Source of the DNA: a virus
Virus record (IMG/VR): IMGVR_UViG_3300027816_000069
Location: 1 to 64,000 of that record
Strand: one strand, 5' to 3'
DNA length: 64,000 nt
Shown: positions 56,442 through 63,974 of the stretch, in pieces
How the letters are laid out: the number at the start of each line of letters is the position of its first letter
Numbering within the stretch: position 1 is the stretch's first letter
Notes under the pieces: generated by a model
Databases searched by the model: none
The model's input: only the letters and a program-made list of their open reading frames with translations
Told to the model about the DNA's origin: nothing
Program-made: the position numbers and the translations under genes

Positions 56442-56614
56442 TGAATAAATATGAAGAAGTCTTGAAAAGACTAAATAACTCAGTATACCTTACCGATATA
56501 ATCAACTCTATGAGTCTTGCTCGTAAGTGGTATGATAGTGGCGAAATTAGTTATGATGATTTTGCTAATCTACAAAATATTGGCGAAACAATGAAAAATA
56601 AGTGGCCTAACTAA
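56441..56614 (+). CDS. Helical hypothetical protein
   Basis: 57 aa from ATG 56441 (GGTGGAGATA upstream). Helical, with a conserved-looking LARKWYDSGEISYDDF. Unknown. Confidence 0.68.
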   Translation: MNKYEEVLKRLNNSVYLTDIINSMSLARKWYDSGEISYDDFANLQNIGETMKNKWPN

Positions 56615-56654
56615 TGGACGATTTTTTTGTAACAGTTGGGTGTTTTATAGTAGA

Positions 56655-56765
56655 ATGAATGTGATTGTAAATAGTGGGCTAGACATAGCAAATAAAATTA
56701 AAGAGGCCGCTGGTATTGATGTTGATTTATCAGAGTGGAAACTTAGGTATGGAGAAAAGAAATGA
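56655..56765 (+). CDS. Small hypothetical protein
   Basis: 36 aa (MNVIVNSGLDIANKIKEAAG onward). No clear ribosome site. Overlaps the mini-ORF at 56762 by ATGA. Confidence 0.48.
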   Translation: MNVIVNSGLDIANKIKEAAGIDVDLSEWKLRYGEKK

Positions 56766-56818
56766 ACAAAAACGAAATCACTGATGATAAAAAGGCTTCT
56801 TTGGAGTATAAATGTTAG
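56762..56818 (+). CDS. Mini-ORF within a 31-bp direct repeat, second copy
   Basis: 18 aa, MNKNEITDDKKASLEYKC, behind the same GGAGAAAAGAA as the copy at 56017. Confidence 0.35.
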   Translation: MNKNEITDDKKASLEYKC

Positions 56819-56822
56819 ATCA

Positions 56823-57071
56823 ATGACTAATAAAATGTTTACTTATTCAAGTGATAATATCATAGAGATACAATCTTTGCCTGTTTTAAATCAACAAATC
56901 AAAACAGATGTAGAAAATCTCAAAAAACTTATAGAAGAAGGCGAAAAGGCTAAAAGAAAATTAGAAGTTTTGCAAAATGCCTGTAAGCATGAATATTTTT
57001 ATGACGAATCAGGATATCCCTATTATTATAGATATTGTTTAAGTTGTGGCAAATTTATGTATGCTATATAA
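56823..57071 (+). CDS. Coiled-coil protein with zinc-binding end
   Basis: 82 aa from ATG 56823. A coiled-coil part (LKKLIEEGEKAKRKLEVLQN) precedes CKHEYFY and CLSCGKF, together a single zinc knuckle. The Asp/Tyr-rich linker between resembles the Cys-His tail of small phage zinc proteins. Confidence 0.68.
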   Translation: MTNKMFTYSSDNIIEIQSLPVLNQQIKTDVENLKKLIEEGEKAKRKLEVLQNACKHEYFYDESGYPYYYRYCLSCGKFMYAI

Positions 57072-57099
57072 ACACTCAAACTACTAAATAAAATTGAAA

Positions 57100-57282
57100 A
57101 TGTTTTTAATTGGATTACTTACTGGCTGTTATATAACCGTGAGTTTATTTACTTTTTTATATGTAACATCTAACTGTATACTGGCAGGACGAGGCACTGA
57201 TTTGTTGTGGCGACCTTTTATTTATGGTCTATTATGGCCCATATTTCTGTTATTATTTTTTTTATTAAAAGGAAAGAAATGA
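57100..57282 (+). CDS. Two-helix membrane protein
   Basis: 60 aa from ATG 57100. Hydrophobic segments at residues 2-24 and 40-57 with a short loop, ending KGKK. No holin-specific signature, though the layout would allow one. Confidence 0.62.
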   Translation: MFLIGLLTGCYITVSLFTFLYVTSNCILAGRGTDLLWRPFIYGLLWPIFLLLFFLLKGKK

Positions 57283-57515
57283 AAGTTTATATTGTTATTG
57301 GTACAAGAGAAAATGTTTATCAGGATGAAATTGGTGGGCCTTTTGTATCTCATCCAGATAAAGAAATTGTAAGAGTATTTTTAAATGATGATAATGCAAG
57401 AAAGTTTGTGGCCGATAATAAATTATCTAAAGGTAAAAGAGAACGCTATGGTGATACTTCATACTATCGTAATGGATATTATGATCTTGAAGTTGAAGGT
57501 TGGGAAGTAGAATAA
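57279..57515 (+). CDS. Hypothetical protein
   Basis: 78 aa with AAAAGGAAAGAA before the ATG. Opens MKVYIVIGTRENVYQDEIGG and contains a basic GKRERYGD turn. ATGA overlap with the membrane gene. Confidence 0.7.
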   Translation: MKVYIVIGTRENVYQDEIGGPFVSHPDKEIVRVFLNDDNARKFVADNKLSKGKRERYGDTSYYRNGYYDLEVEGWEVE

Positions 57516-57517
57516 CT

Positions 57518-57721
57518 ATGGATTCAAAACCAGCACAATATTATCTTGATAAAGATAAACTGATTGATATTCAGATTGAAAATTGGAGTAATGGCAACAT
57601 AGTTGTTAGTATTTATAATGATCGAAATGATAATTGTGTGACCTATATTTGTAATAAAAAAGAACTAAAAGGTTTGGCCGATTTTATTAACAACTATTTG
57701 GAGAAAAATATGGAGAAGTAA
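57518..57721 (+). CDS. LADFI-family protein
   Basis: 67 aa. VSIYNDRNDNCVTYICNKKE followed by LKGLADFINNYLEKN matches the 39-aa protein at 54826 nearly throughout. The N-terminal 25 residues are extra. Confidence 0.68.
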   Translation: MDSKPAQYYLDKDKLIDIQIENWSNGNIVVSIYNDRNDNCVTYICNKKELKGLADFINNYLEKNMEK

Positions 57722-57722
57722 A

Positions 57723-57881
57723 ATGAATGAACTATACGATTATCTGATCTTATTAACCAAAACAGAAAATTGTCCTATTCAATCTGTTCATTACATTTTT
57801 CAATTTGGACCATTTGGCGAAAACTTTATGCTAATTACTATGAAAAGTGGCGAAGAAATTAAGTGTGATTTTTATGAATAA
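57723..57881 (+). CDS. Hypothetical small protein
   Basis: 52 aa (MNELYDYLILLTKTENCPIQ onward), GGAGAAGTAAA upstream. Overlaps the next gene by 8 nt. Confidence 0.62.
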   Translation: MNELYDYLILLTKTENCPIQSVHYIFQFGPFGENFMLITMKSGEEIKCDFYE

Positions 57882-58137
57882 AGAAGATATTGACGATATT
57901 AAAACTGTATTAAATGAACAACTTGCTCTTATTCAAAGGCTTGGTAAGATGCCTATGTCTAGTTTGGTTAATCAGACTATTTATAATGAGATTCTAGACT
58001 GTAACAAGGTAATGATGGAGATAGTTTGTGGCCCGATTGGCGGAATTGAGAAATTAGTGGAAAGAACAAACGAAATGAAATTTACATACGTTGATGGAAA
58101 TAGAATAAAGCCAATACCTTACGATTTTGATGAATAA
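57874..58137 (+). CDS. Hypothetical helical protein
   Basis: 87 aa from ATG 57874 (MNKEDIDDIKTVLNEQLALI onward). Mostly helical, acidic at the end. Unknown. Confidence 0.66.
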   Translation: MNKEDIDDIKTVLNEQLALIQRLGKMPMSSLVNQTIYNEILDCNKVMMEIVCGPIGGIEKLVERTNEMKFTYVDGNRIKPIPYDFDE

Positions 58138-58234
58138 TAATTCCAACGAAGAGACAAACTAACTAGAGAATATCCAGAATTGTACGATCAATGAGTCATC
58201 AAAACTAGTGGATATTAAAAAAGGAACCACACCA

Positions 58235-58447
58235 ATGTTAGCACCTATTGCAAAAGTGAATAAGATTTTTTCTTTGAATTACAAAGACCAAGTTTTTGAT
58301 GTAATGTACAGAACGGGAAAACTTATAGATGGTGGTGAACGTAAATTTACAAAGATAACCCTAAACAGAATGCCTTTTCCGTCTATTTATAAAGATGGTC
58401 ATCTTGATGAAAAAGAAATAACACTAGTTTGTGAGGAGTTTAAATGA
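58235..58447 (+). CDS. Hypothetical beta-rich protein
   Basis: 70 aa from ATG 58235, chosen for AAAAAGGA nine bases upstream. Basic, beta-type segments. ATGA overlap with the next gene. Confidence 0.66.
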   Translation: MLAPIAKVNKIFSLNYKDQVFDVMYRTGKLIDGGERKFTKITLNRMPFPSIYKDGHLDEKEITLVCEEFK

Positions 58448-58785
58448 ATCTTTTAAGTGAAACAATTGATGTTCTTAATAATAGTGGTAAAACCCGATCT
58501 GACGTTAGATGGATCGGTTCTACTCATTATGGTTATTTTGATTGGGAGCATTTTGTTAAAATTGCTAATGTTGAATATGATGATGATGGTTATGGAGCAG
58601 CAAAAGTTGCTAGTCATTTGGTTATTGTTGGAGATGATTGGTGGCTTGAAAGACAAGAATATGATGGTAGTGAATGGTGGAGTTATAAAAGTTTACCAAC
58701 GAAACCACTAAATAAAATAGAACCAAATCGAGTTACTTATGGATATGATAGAACTCTTAGAGAGATGAACGAAAAACGAGAATGA
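58444..58785 (+). CDS. Trp-rich hypothetical protein
   Basis: 113 aa. VRWIGSTHYGYFDWEHFVKI and a GDDWWLERQEYDGSEWW segment suggest a small beta domain with exposed aromatics. Unknown role. ATGA overlaps on both sides. Confidence 0.76.
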   Translation: MNLLSETIDVLNNSGKTRSDVRWIGSTHYGYFDWEHFVKIANVEYDDDGYGAAKVASHLVIVGDDWWLERQEYDGSEWWSYKSLPTKPLNKIEPNRVTYGYDRTLREMNEKRE

Positions 58786-58964
58786 AAGAACACCAAAAAT
58801 ATACTGGTCAACATTTTATATTTCATCTGATGAAAGACGATAATCTGACCACAATATCTCTTAGTAGTAATTATGTTAATGCTCCTGCGGATAAATTTGA
58901 ACTAAAGGAGTTGGCAGATTTTATCTATGCCTCATTAGAAAATGACCAGAATCAGAGTAATTGA
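58782..58964 (+). CDS. LADFI-family protein
   Basis: 60 aa. FELKELADFIYASLEND near the C-terminus aligns with the proteins at 54826 and 57518. Overlaps the next gene by 23 nt. Confidence 0.66.
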   Translation: MKEHQKYTGQHFIFHLMKDDNLTTISLSSNYVNAPADKFELKELADFIYASLENDQNQSN

Positions 58965-59130
58965 ACTAGAGTATGATCTAATAGAAATTCATTATAATCC
59001 TATTCTAAAAAACAATCCTTATTTAGTGAGAATTTTTAGTTATAATAGTGACGAGCCGCAGGAAATTAGGATAGGCCAAAAACAATTCGGTGATCTATAC
59101 AAGTTTCTCAAGGAGAATAAATACATATGA
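58942..59130 (+). CDS. Hypothetical protein, possible LADFI relative
   Basis: 62 aa. Ends KQFGDLYKFLKENKYI, in the same place as the LADFI helix of its neighbours. Beta-rich first half. Confidence 0.66.
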   Translation: MTRIRVIELEYDLIEIHYNPILKNNPYLVRIFSYNSDEPQEIRIGQKQFGDLYKFLKENKYI

Positions 59131-59354
59131 ATCTTATTCAGTGTTTTAGTAGTGTTGTTGGTCATAAAGAGGCTCAAGAACTTATAACCGATCTTAATCA
59201 AATGAAGTCGTCAAAGTCTGAAGATTTTTACATTAAATATGATGAATATCAAGATTATTCTACTGACGACAATTATTTAGTGATAGGGAATGTTACAAAA
59301 GAAGATTGGGATGAACTTGATTTGGAGAGTGATTTTATTGAAGGATTTGTTTAA
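59127..59354 (+). CDS. Acidic hypothetical protein
   Basis: 75 aa (MNLIQCFSSVVGHKEAQELI onward), acidic C-terminus. AAGGAGAATAAATACAT upstream. End of the long operon. Confidence 0.68.
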   Translation: MNLIQCFSSVVGHKEAQELITDLNQMKSSKSEDFYIKYDEYQDYSTDDNYLVIGNVTKEDWDELDLESDFIEGFV

Positions 59355-59414
59355 TGATTGATTTTATTCTAAATGAGTCAAAATAGGTCAGACTAACCCT
59401 TTTACGGAGATTTT

Positions 59415-59663
59415 ATGAAGAAATTGATTTTTTTGCTGTGTTTGATTTTTATCGGTTGTGATTCGCCCACTACATCTAACTCTCAGATTGATAAGATTCT
59501 GAGGGCTAAGAGTATTGTTAAAAGCATGGTTAAACATCCTGATACTTTGGTTTTTAAGGAATTTGAAACCAATGTTGTGGGAGATAATGTTAGTCTTACT
59601 TTTTCTTGTAAGAATGGTTTTGGTGTTCCAGAAACCCATACTGTGAATGTGTTGGTGGATTGA
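59415..59663 (+). CDS. Lipoprotein
   Basis: 82 aa. A signal peptide with lipobox (LLCLIFIGC, Cys at residue 15) followed by DSPTTSN predicts a lipid-anchored periplasmic or surface protein. GGAGATTTT upstream. A spanin or superinfection-exclusion role is possible; no evidence decides. Confidence 0.76.
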   Translation: MKKLIFLLCLIFIGCDSPTTSNSQIDKILRAKSIVKSMVKHPDTLVFKEFETNVVGDNVSLTFSCKNGFGVPETHTVNVLVD

Positions 59664-59682
59664 TTTTTTGTGAACTGAGGTA

Positions 59683-59710
59683 TTGACAACTGCCGATAGA
59701 GTGATATACT
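59683..59710 (+). promoter_or_regulatory. Promoter with CGATA box
   Basis: TTGACA, 16-bp spacer with CCGATAG, TATACT. Drives the operon from 59750 rightward. Confidence 0.78.
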
Positions 59711-59749
59711 ACCGTTATGAGTTCTAAGCCTTGGAGATTGGAGACAAAC

Positions 59750-60043
59750 ATGAACGATGTTAATATTCCAGAAAATACTCTGATTAGTTACTACCGTGAC
59801 AAGCATGGTAATCCCCGTGGAGTTTTGGTGGCTGTTAAAAAGGGTCGTCATGGGAATTTTAATGTGGGATATGCTCAGTGCCGTAAGGGCGATAAGTTTA
59901 GCAAAAAGATGGGGCTAAAGATTGCTCTTGGGCGATCTTATTATGAGCATATGGATGCTTTGGATAATATGCCTCATAACTTGCGTAAGATGCTTCCATC
60001 CTTTATTAAGAGATGTGAACGATATTATAAGGTGTTTGTATGA
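59750..60043 (+). CDS. Basic hypothetical phage protein
   Basis: 97 aa from ATG 59750, which has GGAGACAAAC upstream. An in-frame ATG at 59717 (108 aa) falls at the transcription start and would be leaderless. Lys/Arg-rich, with a beta core (GVLVAVKKGRHGNFNVGYAQ). Confidence 0.74.
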   Translation: MNDVNIPENTLISYYRDKHGNPRGVLVAVKKGRHGNFNVGYAQCRKGDKFSKKMGLKIALGRSYYEHMDALDNMPHNLRKMLPSFIKRCERYYKVFV

Positions 60044-60246
60044 AAACTATAGACTATCCTTCTGCTGCTATGGAGTGTGCCAGATATATTTTTGATAGTG
60101 ATTGTGAGCAGATTAGTTATCAAGAATATGTAAGAGATGGAAATGATCCAAGAGAACATATTCTATACTGTGCTGCTGTGGTTCTTGGCGAAACTGATGA
60201 TTTTCAACCCGATATTGACGATTACCTTCATATGGAGAATGATTGA
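60040..60246 (+). CDS. Acidic hypothetical protein
   Basis: 68 aa from the ATGA overlap (MKTIDYPSAAMECARYIFDS onward). Acidic, helical. Confidence 0.7.
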   Translation: MKTIDYPSAAMECARYIFDSDCEQISYQEYVRDGNDPREHILYCAAVVLGETDDFQPDIDDYLHMEND

Positions 60247-60434
60247 TGACTAAGGTTTATGATGTTAAGCAATATAATGGTAAGTTTGTTGTGACCAAGA
60301 ACGACGAACCCATTTTGCTGCCTAAAACCGATGGACAGTTTATTGTCACAGAGTTTGATAGTAAAGAAGATGCTGAGAAGTATTTAACTATTCTTGAAAG
60401 TCTTTTAAAGAAGCGAAAGGTTAGTCATGCCTAA
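60246..60434 (+). CDS. Hypothetical protein
   Basis: 62 aa from ATG 60246 (GGAGAATGATTG upstream). Alpha/beta with a helical, basic end. The reading frames overlap on both sides. Confidence 0.68.
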   Translation: MTKVYDVKQYNGKFVVTKNDEPILLPKTDGQFIVTEFDSKEDAEKYLTILESLLKKRKVSHA

Positions 60435-60708
60435 ATTTTTAGTTACTATGAATCTTGTTGAAGCAAAGACCACAACCTTTGTTATTGAAGCAAAGTCTAG
60501 TGATGATGTACATGATGCTTTGGGCGAACTAGAGGCTGATTATTTTGAGGAAAACTGTGAGTGGGTAACGGTAGATTATGAATCTCCCATTATTGAAAGT
60601 GTGGAAGTGACCAACAAGGGTCTTGGAGTTTGTGACGCTAAAGAGAATAAAAAGATTCAGACCAAATTTAATAAGATTATCAAAGAACTAGATAAAACAC
60701 AACAATGA
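60427..60708 (+). CDS. Hypothetical alpha/beta protein
   Basis: 93 aa (MPKFLVTMNLVEAKTTTFVI onward), GCGAAAGG upstream. A ferredoxin-like alternation of strands and helices. ATGA overlap with the next gene. Confidence 0.7.
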   Translation: MPKFLVTMNLVEAKTTTFVIEAKSSDDVHDALGELEADYFEENCEWVTVDYESPIIESVEVTNKGLGVCDAKENKKIQTKFNKIIKELDKTQQ

Positions 60709-61463
60709 TTCGCTCAAGATTACATCGCTGGACTTGTGGCAAAGTTGCTGACTTTATTCGTGGAGAAGAAAAGCCATTTCCTTTAGAGGGGGACGAATGG
60801 GATGATTGGCATAAGAATGCTAGGAAAAATCGTCCATTTAGATACTGGCTTGCAGAAAAGGGTTTAAAGAAACTGCAAAATATTTGCTACTTTCCATATG
60901 ATGTTTATCGTACAGTCTGGATTTATGTTCGTAACAGATGGATAGATCAAACTCATAAGATAGATACTGGATTAAAACCCGGTGGCTATTATGAATTTGA
61001 TACTAAACTATTGCATGGTCTTTTTAATGAATTGTGTGACTATGTTGAAGTAGAATTGGCCCACCTTAATTCTTATGACAATACAGCACAATATGTCTTT
61101 AAAAAGGGTCGCTGTCCACAAGCAGGACTAGACCATTTAGATTGGGCAGCAGAATTAACTATGGGCGAAAGTTTTAAGTTGGATAATGATGATCCCGACT
61201 ATAATAAGCCCACACCCCAAGCAGAATCGGCCGAAATTATTATAACATTATATTTGTGGTGGAAAAATATTCGACCACTACGATTTGACCCTCACCTATT
61301 ATATGACGCTGTAGATGATAATCAGATTTTTGGCCCAAATATTTTGCCAGCATCCACTAAGGAAATCTTTGACAAAGTTGAGGAAATGGAGCAGCAATAT
61401 AAGGAAGAAGATACGGATATGTTAATCTCTCTGGTTAAAGTTAGAGGCAGCGTATGGAGTTAA
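60705..61463 (+). CDS. Conserved phage hypothetical protein
   Basis: 252 aa, the largest early gene right of 52 kb. Trp/Tyr-rich and helical (VYRTVWIYVRNRWIDQTHKI). I recall similar proteins in phages, but no function. First residues overlap the upstream stop by ATGA. Confidence 0.78.
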   Translation: MIRSRLHRWTCGKVADFIRGEEKPFPLEGDEWDDWHKNARKNRPFRYWLAEKGLKKLQNICYFPYDVYRTVWIYVRNRWIDQTHKIDTGLKPGGYYEFDTKLLHGLFNELCDYVEVELAHLNSYDNTAQYVFKKGRCPQAGLDHLDWAAELTMGESFKLDNDDPDYNKPTPQAESAEIIITLYLWWKNIRPLRFDPHLLYDAVDDNQIFGPNILPASTKEIFDKVEEMEQQYKEEDTDMLISLVKVRGSVWS

Positions 61464-61465
61464 CT

Positions 61466-61615
61466 ATGAAGGACAATTACTCATCTGCATCAGAAGCAGC
61501 ATCAGAAGGATACTCTGAACTAATTTATCACAATAAAAATAAAAACCTTAACCAATCACCCCCTAAAAAACTAAAGTGGTATGATTGGCTTTTACTATTA
61601 GTCTTTAGGAGATAA
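61466..61615 (+). CDS. Small protein with hydrophobic C-terminus
   Basis: 49 aa with GGAGTTAACT upstream. Polar first half and a C-terminal hydrophobic anchor WYDWLLLLVFRR. Could be tail-anchored in the membrane. Confidence 0.6.
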   Translation: MKDNYSSASEAASEGYSELIYHNKNKNLNQSPPKKLKWYDWLLLLVFRR

Positions 61616-61618
61616 CCA

Positions 61619-61852
61619 ATGTCTAAACAAATTTTTAATAGTTACGACGAAGCCCACAAGTATAGAATGAGTCACCCCATCCAGCAAGATTTGGATAACA
61701 TAAAGAGTATTGCTACGGCAATTAAAGATATGACTATTATGTTTGATCTTAGTTATAGCCAATCAGCAGTAAAGGAATTACTTGCTGATATTGATATGGG
61801 CATGAGAGCAATATTAGAGATTATTAATGGGTCTAGCGGAAAGAATAAATAA
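61619..61852 (+). CDS. Helical protein with YDEAHKY motif
   Basis: 77 aa. Opens MSKQIFNSYDEAHKYRMSHP, shared with the protein at 62350. AGGAGATAACCA upstream. Helical remainder. Confidence 0.7.
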   Translation: MSKQIFNSYDEAHKYRMSHPIQQDLDNIKSIATAIKDMTIMFDLSYSQSAVKELLADIDMGMRAILEIINGSSGKNK

Positions 61853-61853
61853 T

Positions 61854-62141
61854 ATGACAACGCAAAATATTCCAAATTGGAAAAAAGGAGACATAGTTGC
61901 TCTGCTACAGAATAGCGATAGAGTTATCCATATTTTTGAAGCAGAACATGATCCTTGGTATGGAAAATCCTTTTTTAGTTCAAAGGAAGATTGGTATTAT
62001 GGTTGCAGAAACTGCGAAGAATTAAGATTAGCCACTATGGAAGATATAGACCACAAAATAAAATACCAAAAAGAAAATGTAGAACGAGAAAAAGCAGTCT
62101 TAGATCAGTTACTTAATTTTAGGGGGCGTTTGTCACAATGA
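61854..62141 (+). CDS. Hypothetical protein
   Basis: 95 aa from ATG 61854 (GGAAAGAATAAATA upstream). A small beta domain with a CRNC pair near residue 51, then a coiled coil (YQKENVEREKAVLDQLLNF). ATGA overlap at the end. Confidence 0.68.
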   Translation: MTTQNIPNWKKGDIVALLQNSDRVIHIFEAEHDPWYGKSFFSSKEDWYYGCRNCEELRLATMEDIDHKIKYQKENVEREKAVLDQLLNFRGRLSQ

Positions 62142-62353
62142 AAATACAAAATAAAACAGAGATAGACCTATCCGTAGAAGATGTGAAAGTCGCTATTGCC
62201 AAGTATCTTCAAGAGTCGCAAAATCTATCACTAAATAGTGAACTAATTATGCACTTTCATGTAATTAATAAACCAACTCAACACCCAATGTATATTTCTG
62301 ATACATTAGATAAGTTTGTTTTTGATGGTGCTACTGTTATAGCGTCAAAATGA
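62138..62353 (+). CDS. Hypothetical protein
   Basis: 71 aa (MKIQNKTEIDLSVEDVKVAI onward), alpha/beta. Coupled to both neighbours by ATGA. Confidence 0.68.
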   Translation: MKIQNKTEIDLSVEDVKVAIAKYLQESQNLSLNSELIMHFHVINKPTQHPMYISDTLDKFVFDGATVIASK

Positions 62354-62676
62354 ATAAGATTTTTGACAATTATGACGAAGCCCACAAGTATAGTTTAACA
62401 ATACCTTGGAAACTAGAAACTTGTAATGTTGGAGAAGGTTGTTGGTGCAGAATTATTCTGCCGACAGAAAAGATACTTTATAAAAATAAGGTGGGAGATA
62501 CTGAAAGAGTTGATGAACTTGATTATATTATTCCAGATGGAAGCGTAGATAAAGAAACGGCTGAATATATGGTTACTATACATAATCAGTTAATAAACAT
62601 TTATAAGAATCAAAAGAAAAGATTAGAGACACTACAAAAATTGAATGATTTAGATCAAGAACTAGGAATAAAATAA
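62350..62676 (+). CDS. Protein with YDEAHKY motif and coiled coil
   Basis: 108 aa. NKIFDNYDEAHKYSLTIPWK parallels the protein at 61619, then a different middle with CNVGEGCWC and a C-terminal coiled coil. Paralogs with divergent bodies. Confidence 0.7.
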   Translation: MNKIFDNYDEAHKYSLTIPWKLETCNVGEGCWCRIILPTEKILYKNKVGDTERVDELDYIIPDGSVDKETAEYMVTIHNQLINIYKNQKKRLETLQKLNDLDQELGIK

Positions 62677-62918
62677 TGAGTTGGCAATATAGAGTAGTTA
62701 AAAAAACAACCAAGATTCCTCTTGGAGAAACTGATATTACTTATGAAATTCATGATGTATATCTTGATGAAAGTCTAGATATTGTGAGTATTGGTAGACT
62801 ATCATTTCCTATGGGTGATGATGTTGAGTCATTACAATGGAGCCTAGAAAGAATGATTGAGGCTTGTAAAAAGCCCGTCATCGACTATAATACTGGAGAA
62901 GAACAAGATCGGAATTAA
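62676..62918 (+). CDS. Hypothetical protein
   Basis: 80 aa (MSWQYRVVKKTTKIPLGETD onward). The ATG overlaps the upstream stop (TAATG). I recall the opening SWQYRVVKK from phage genomes; role unknown. Confidence 0.74.
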   Translation: MSWQYRVVKKTTKIPLGETDITYEIHDVYLDESLDIVSIGRLSFPMGDDVESLQWSLERMIEACKKPVIDYNTGEEQDRN

Positions 62919-63049
62919 CCGACGCCACTGGGTTGATCGCCAGAGGGCAACGTCCTGTGCCTCTAGTTCCCGTATGATCCTGCTATATGCTGGTTCGCTA
63001 GGGTTCTAACGCACGATAATGGGGGCGTTTTCAATACAAAGGAAAAAAT
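62919..63049 (+). other. Structured intergenic region
   Basis: 131 nt, more GC-rich than its surroundings, without a frame. AGAGGGCA pairs with TGCCTCT (one bulge), and AACGC with GCGTT before TTTTC looks like a weak terminator. A small RNA is possible. Confidence 0.4.
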
Positions 63050-63340
63050 ATGGAAAATTTTGATTGGGATGCTTTTGTAGAGGAAAGTAAAAAATATAAA
63101 GCGTGTGCTTGTCTATGGATAGACGAAGAAAATGATAGAATAGAACTATTGTTGGATAGTTCTGCTGCTACTTATAGTCAATGGATACCGGGAGAAGGAG
63201 CAGATATTTGTTTGCTAAGATGCGATAAAAGTAGAAAAGTTATTGGAGTTAATCTTCCATTATATCAAACCGACTTTAGCGTATTTCATACTGATCGTAT
63301 AAGAGTTAAAATAAACGAAGGTTTCTTAAAAGAAGAATAA
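63050..63340 (+). CDS. Hypothetical acidic protein
   Basis: 96 aa with AAAGGAAAAAAT upstream (MENFDWDAFVEESKKYKACA onward). Acidic, beta-rich middle. Unknown. Confidence 0.72.
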   Translation: MENFDWDAFVEESKKYKACACLWIDEENDRIELLLDSSAATYSQWIPGEGADICLLRCDKSRKVIGVNLPLYQTDFSVFHTDRIRVKINEGFLKEE

Positions 63341-63342
63341 TT

Positions 63343-63555
63343 ATGATAGTTAACATACCAAAAGAATTAGAGAACCTAAACAGAAATGATATCGACAAAG
63401 TTTGTGAACTAGTAGATAAACTGGTCGATCATATTATGACAACTTATTATTTTACAGAAAAAGATGAGGAGGTTCTAGCCGCCCTAATTACAGACTATAT
63501 GATAGATTTGATTAATCCAGACTTACTAGATTTTGACAAGGAAAAAATAAAATGA
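63343..63555 (+). CDS. Hypothetical helical acidic protein
   Basis: 70 aa (MIVNIPKELENLNRNDIDKV onward), helical, with AAGAAGAATAATT upstream. ATGA overlap with the next gene. Confidence 0.7.
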   Translation: MIVNIPKELENLNRNDIDKVCELVDKLVDHIMTTYYFTEKDEEVLAALITDYMIDLINPDLLDFDKEKIK

Positions 63556-63974
63556 AAAAAGAAGTTGCTAAAAAGTGGGTTAAGGCTTTGCGTAGCGGAA
63601 AATATAAGCAAGGTAAAGGTTATCTAAAACAATTTAATAGTAAGAATCAACCAAGACATTGTTGTTTGGGTGTTCTTTGTGAGTTGTATAATGATACTAT
63701 GAAGAAAAATCATAAAAAAACATTGTTTGCTGAAGAAATGGAAGATAATGTATCAGGTACAAGTTTTGTTAGATTCGATCTAAAAGATGGGGGTCTACCA
63801 AAAGTGGTGAAAAAATGGGCTGGTATTAATGATGAGACAGGAGAATTTATTTGTAAGGTAAAGTATAAAAATTATGAATATGACGATAGTCAAAATCTGT
63901 CAGTCATGAATGATGATGGTAAAAAGTTTTCAACTATCGCTGATATTATAGAAAAAAATATAGAGAATCTATGA
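63552..63974 (+). CDS. Conserved CCLGVLCEL-type hypothetical protein
   Basis: 140 aa. WVKALRSGKYKQGKGYL, CCLGVLCELYND, LPKVVKKWAGI and a closing LSVMNDDGKKFSTIADIIE form a pattern I recognise from a family common in phages and bacteria, of unknown role. ATGA overlap at the end. Confidence 0.85.
   Translation: MKKEVAKKWVKALRSGKYKQGKGYLKQFNSKNQPRHCCLGVLCELYNDTMKKNHKKTLFAEEMEDNVSGTSFVRFDLKDGGLPKVVKKWAGINDETGEFICKVKYKNYEYDDSQNLSVMNDDGKKFSTIADIIEKNIENL

Noticed and set aside
56614-56658. 14-aa frame after the TAATG at 56612
   Set aside because: Too short and lacking any supporting motif.
57100-57282. Holin call for the two-helix membrane protein
   Set aside because: No neighbouring lysin or spanin and no family signature; topology alone is not enough.
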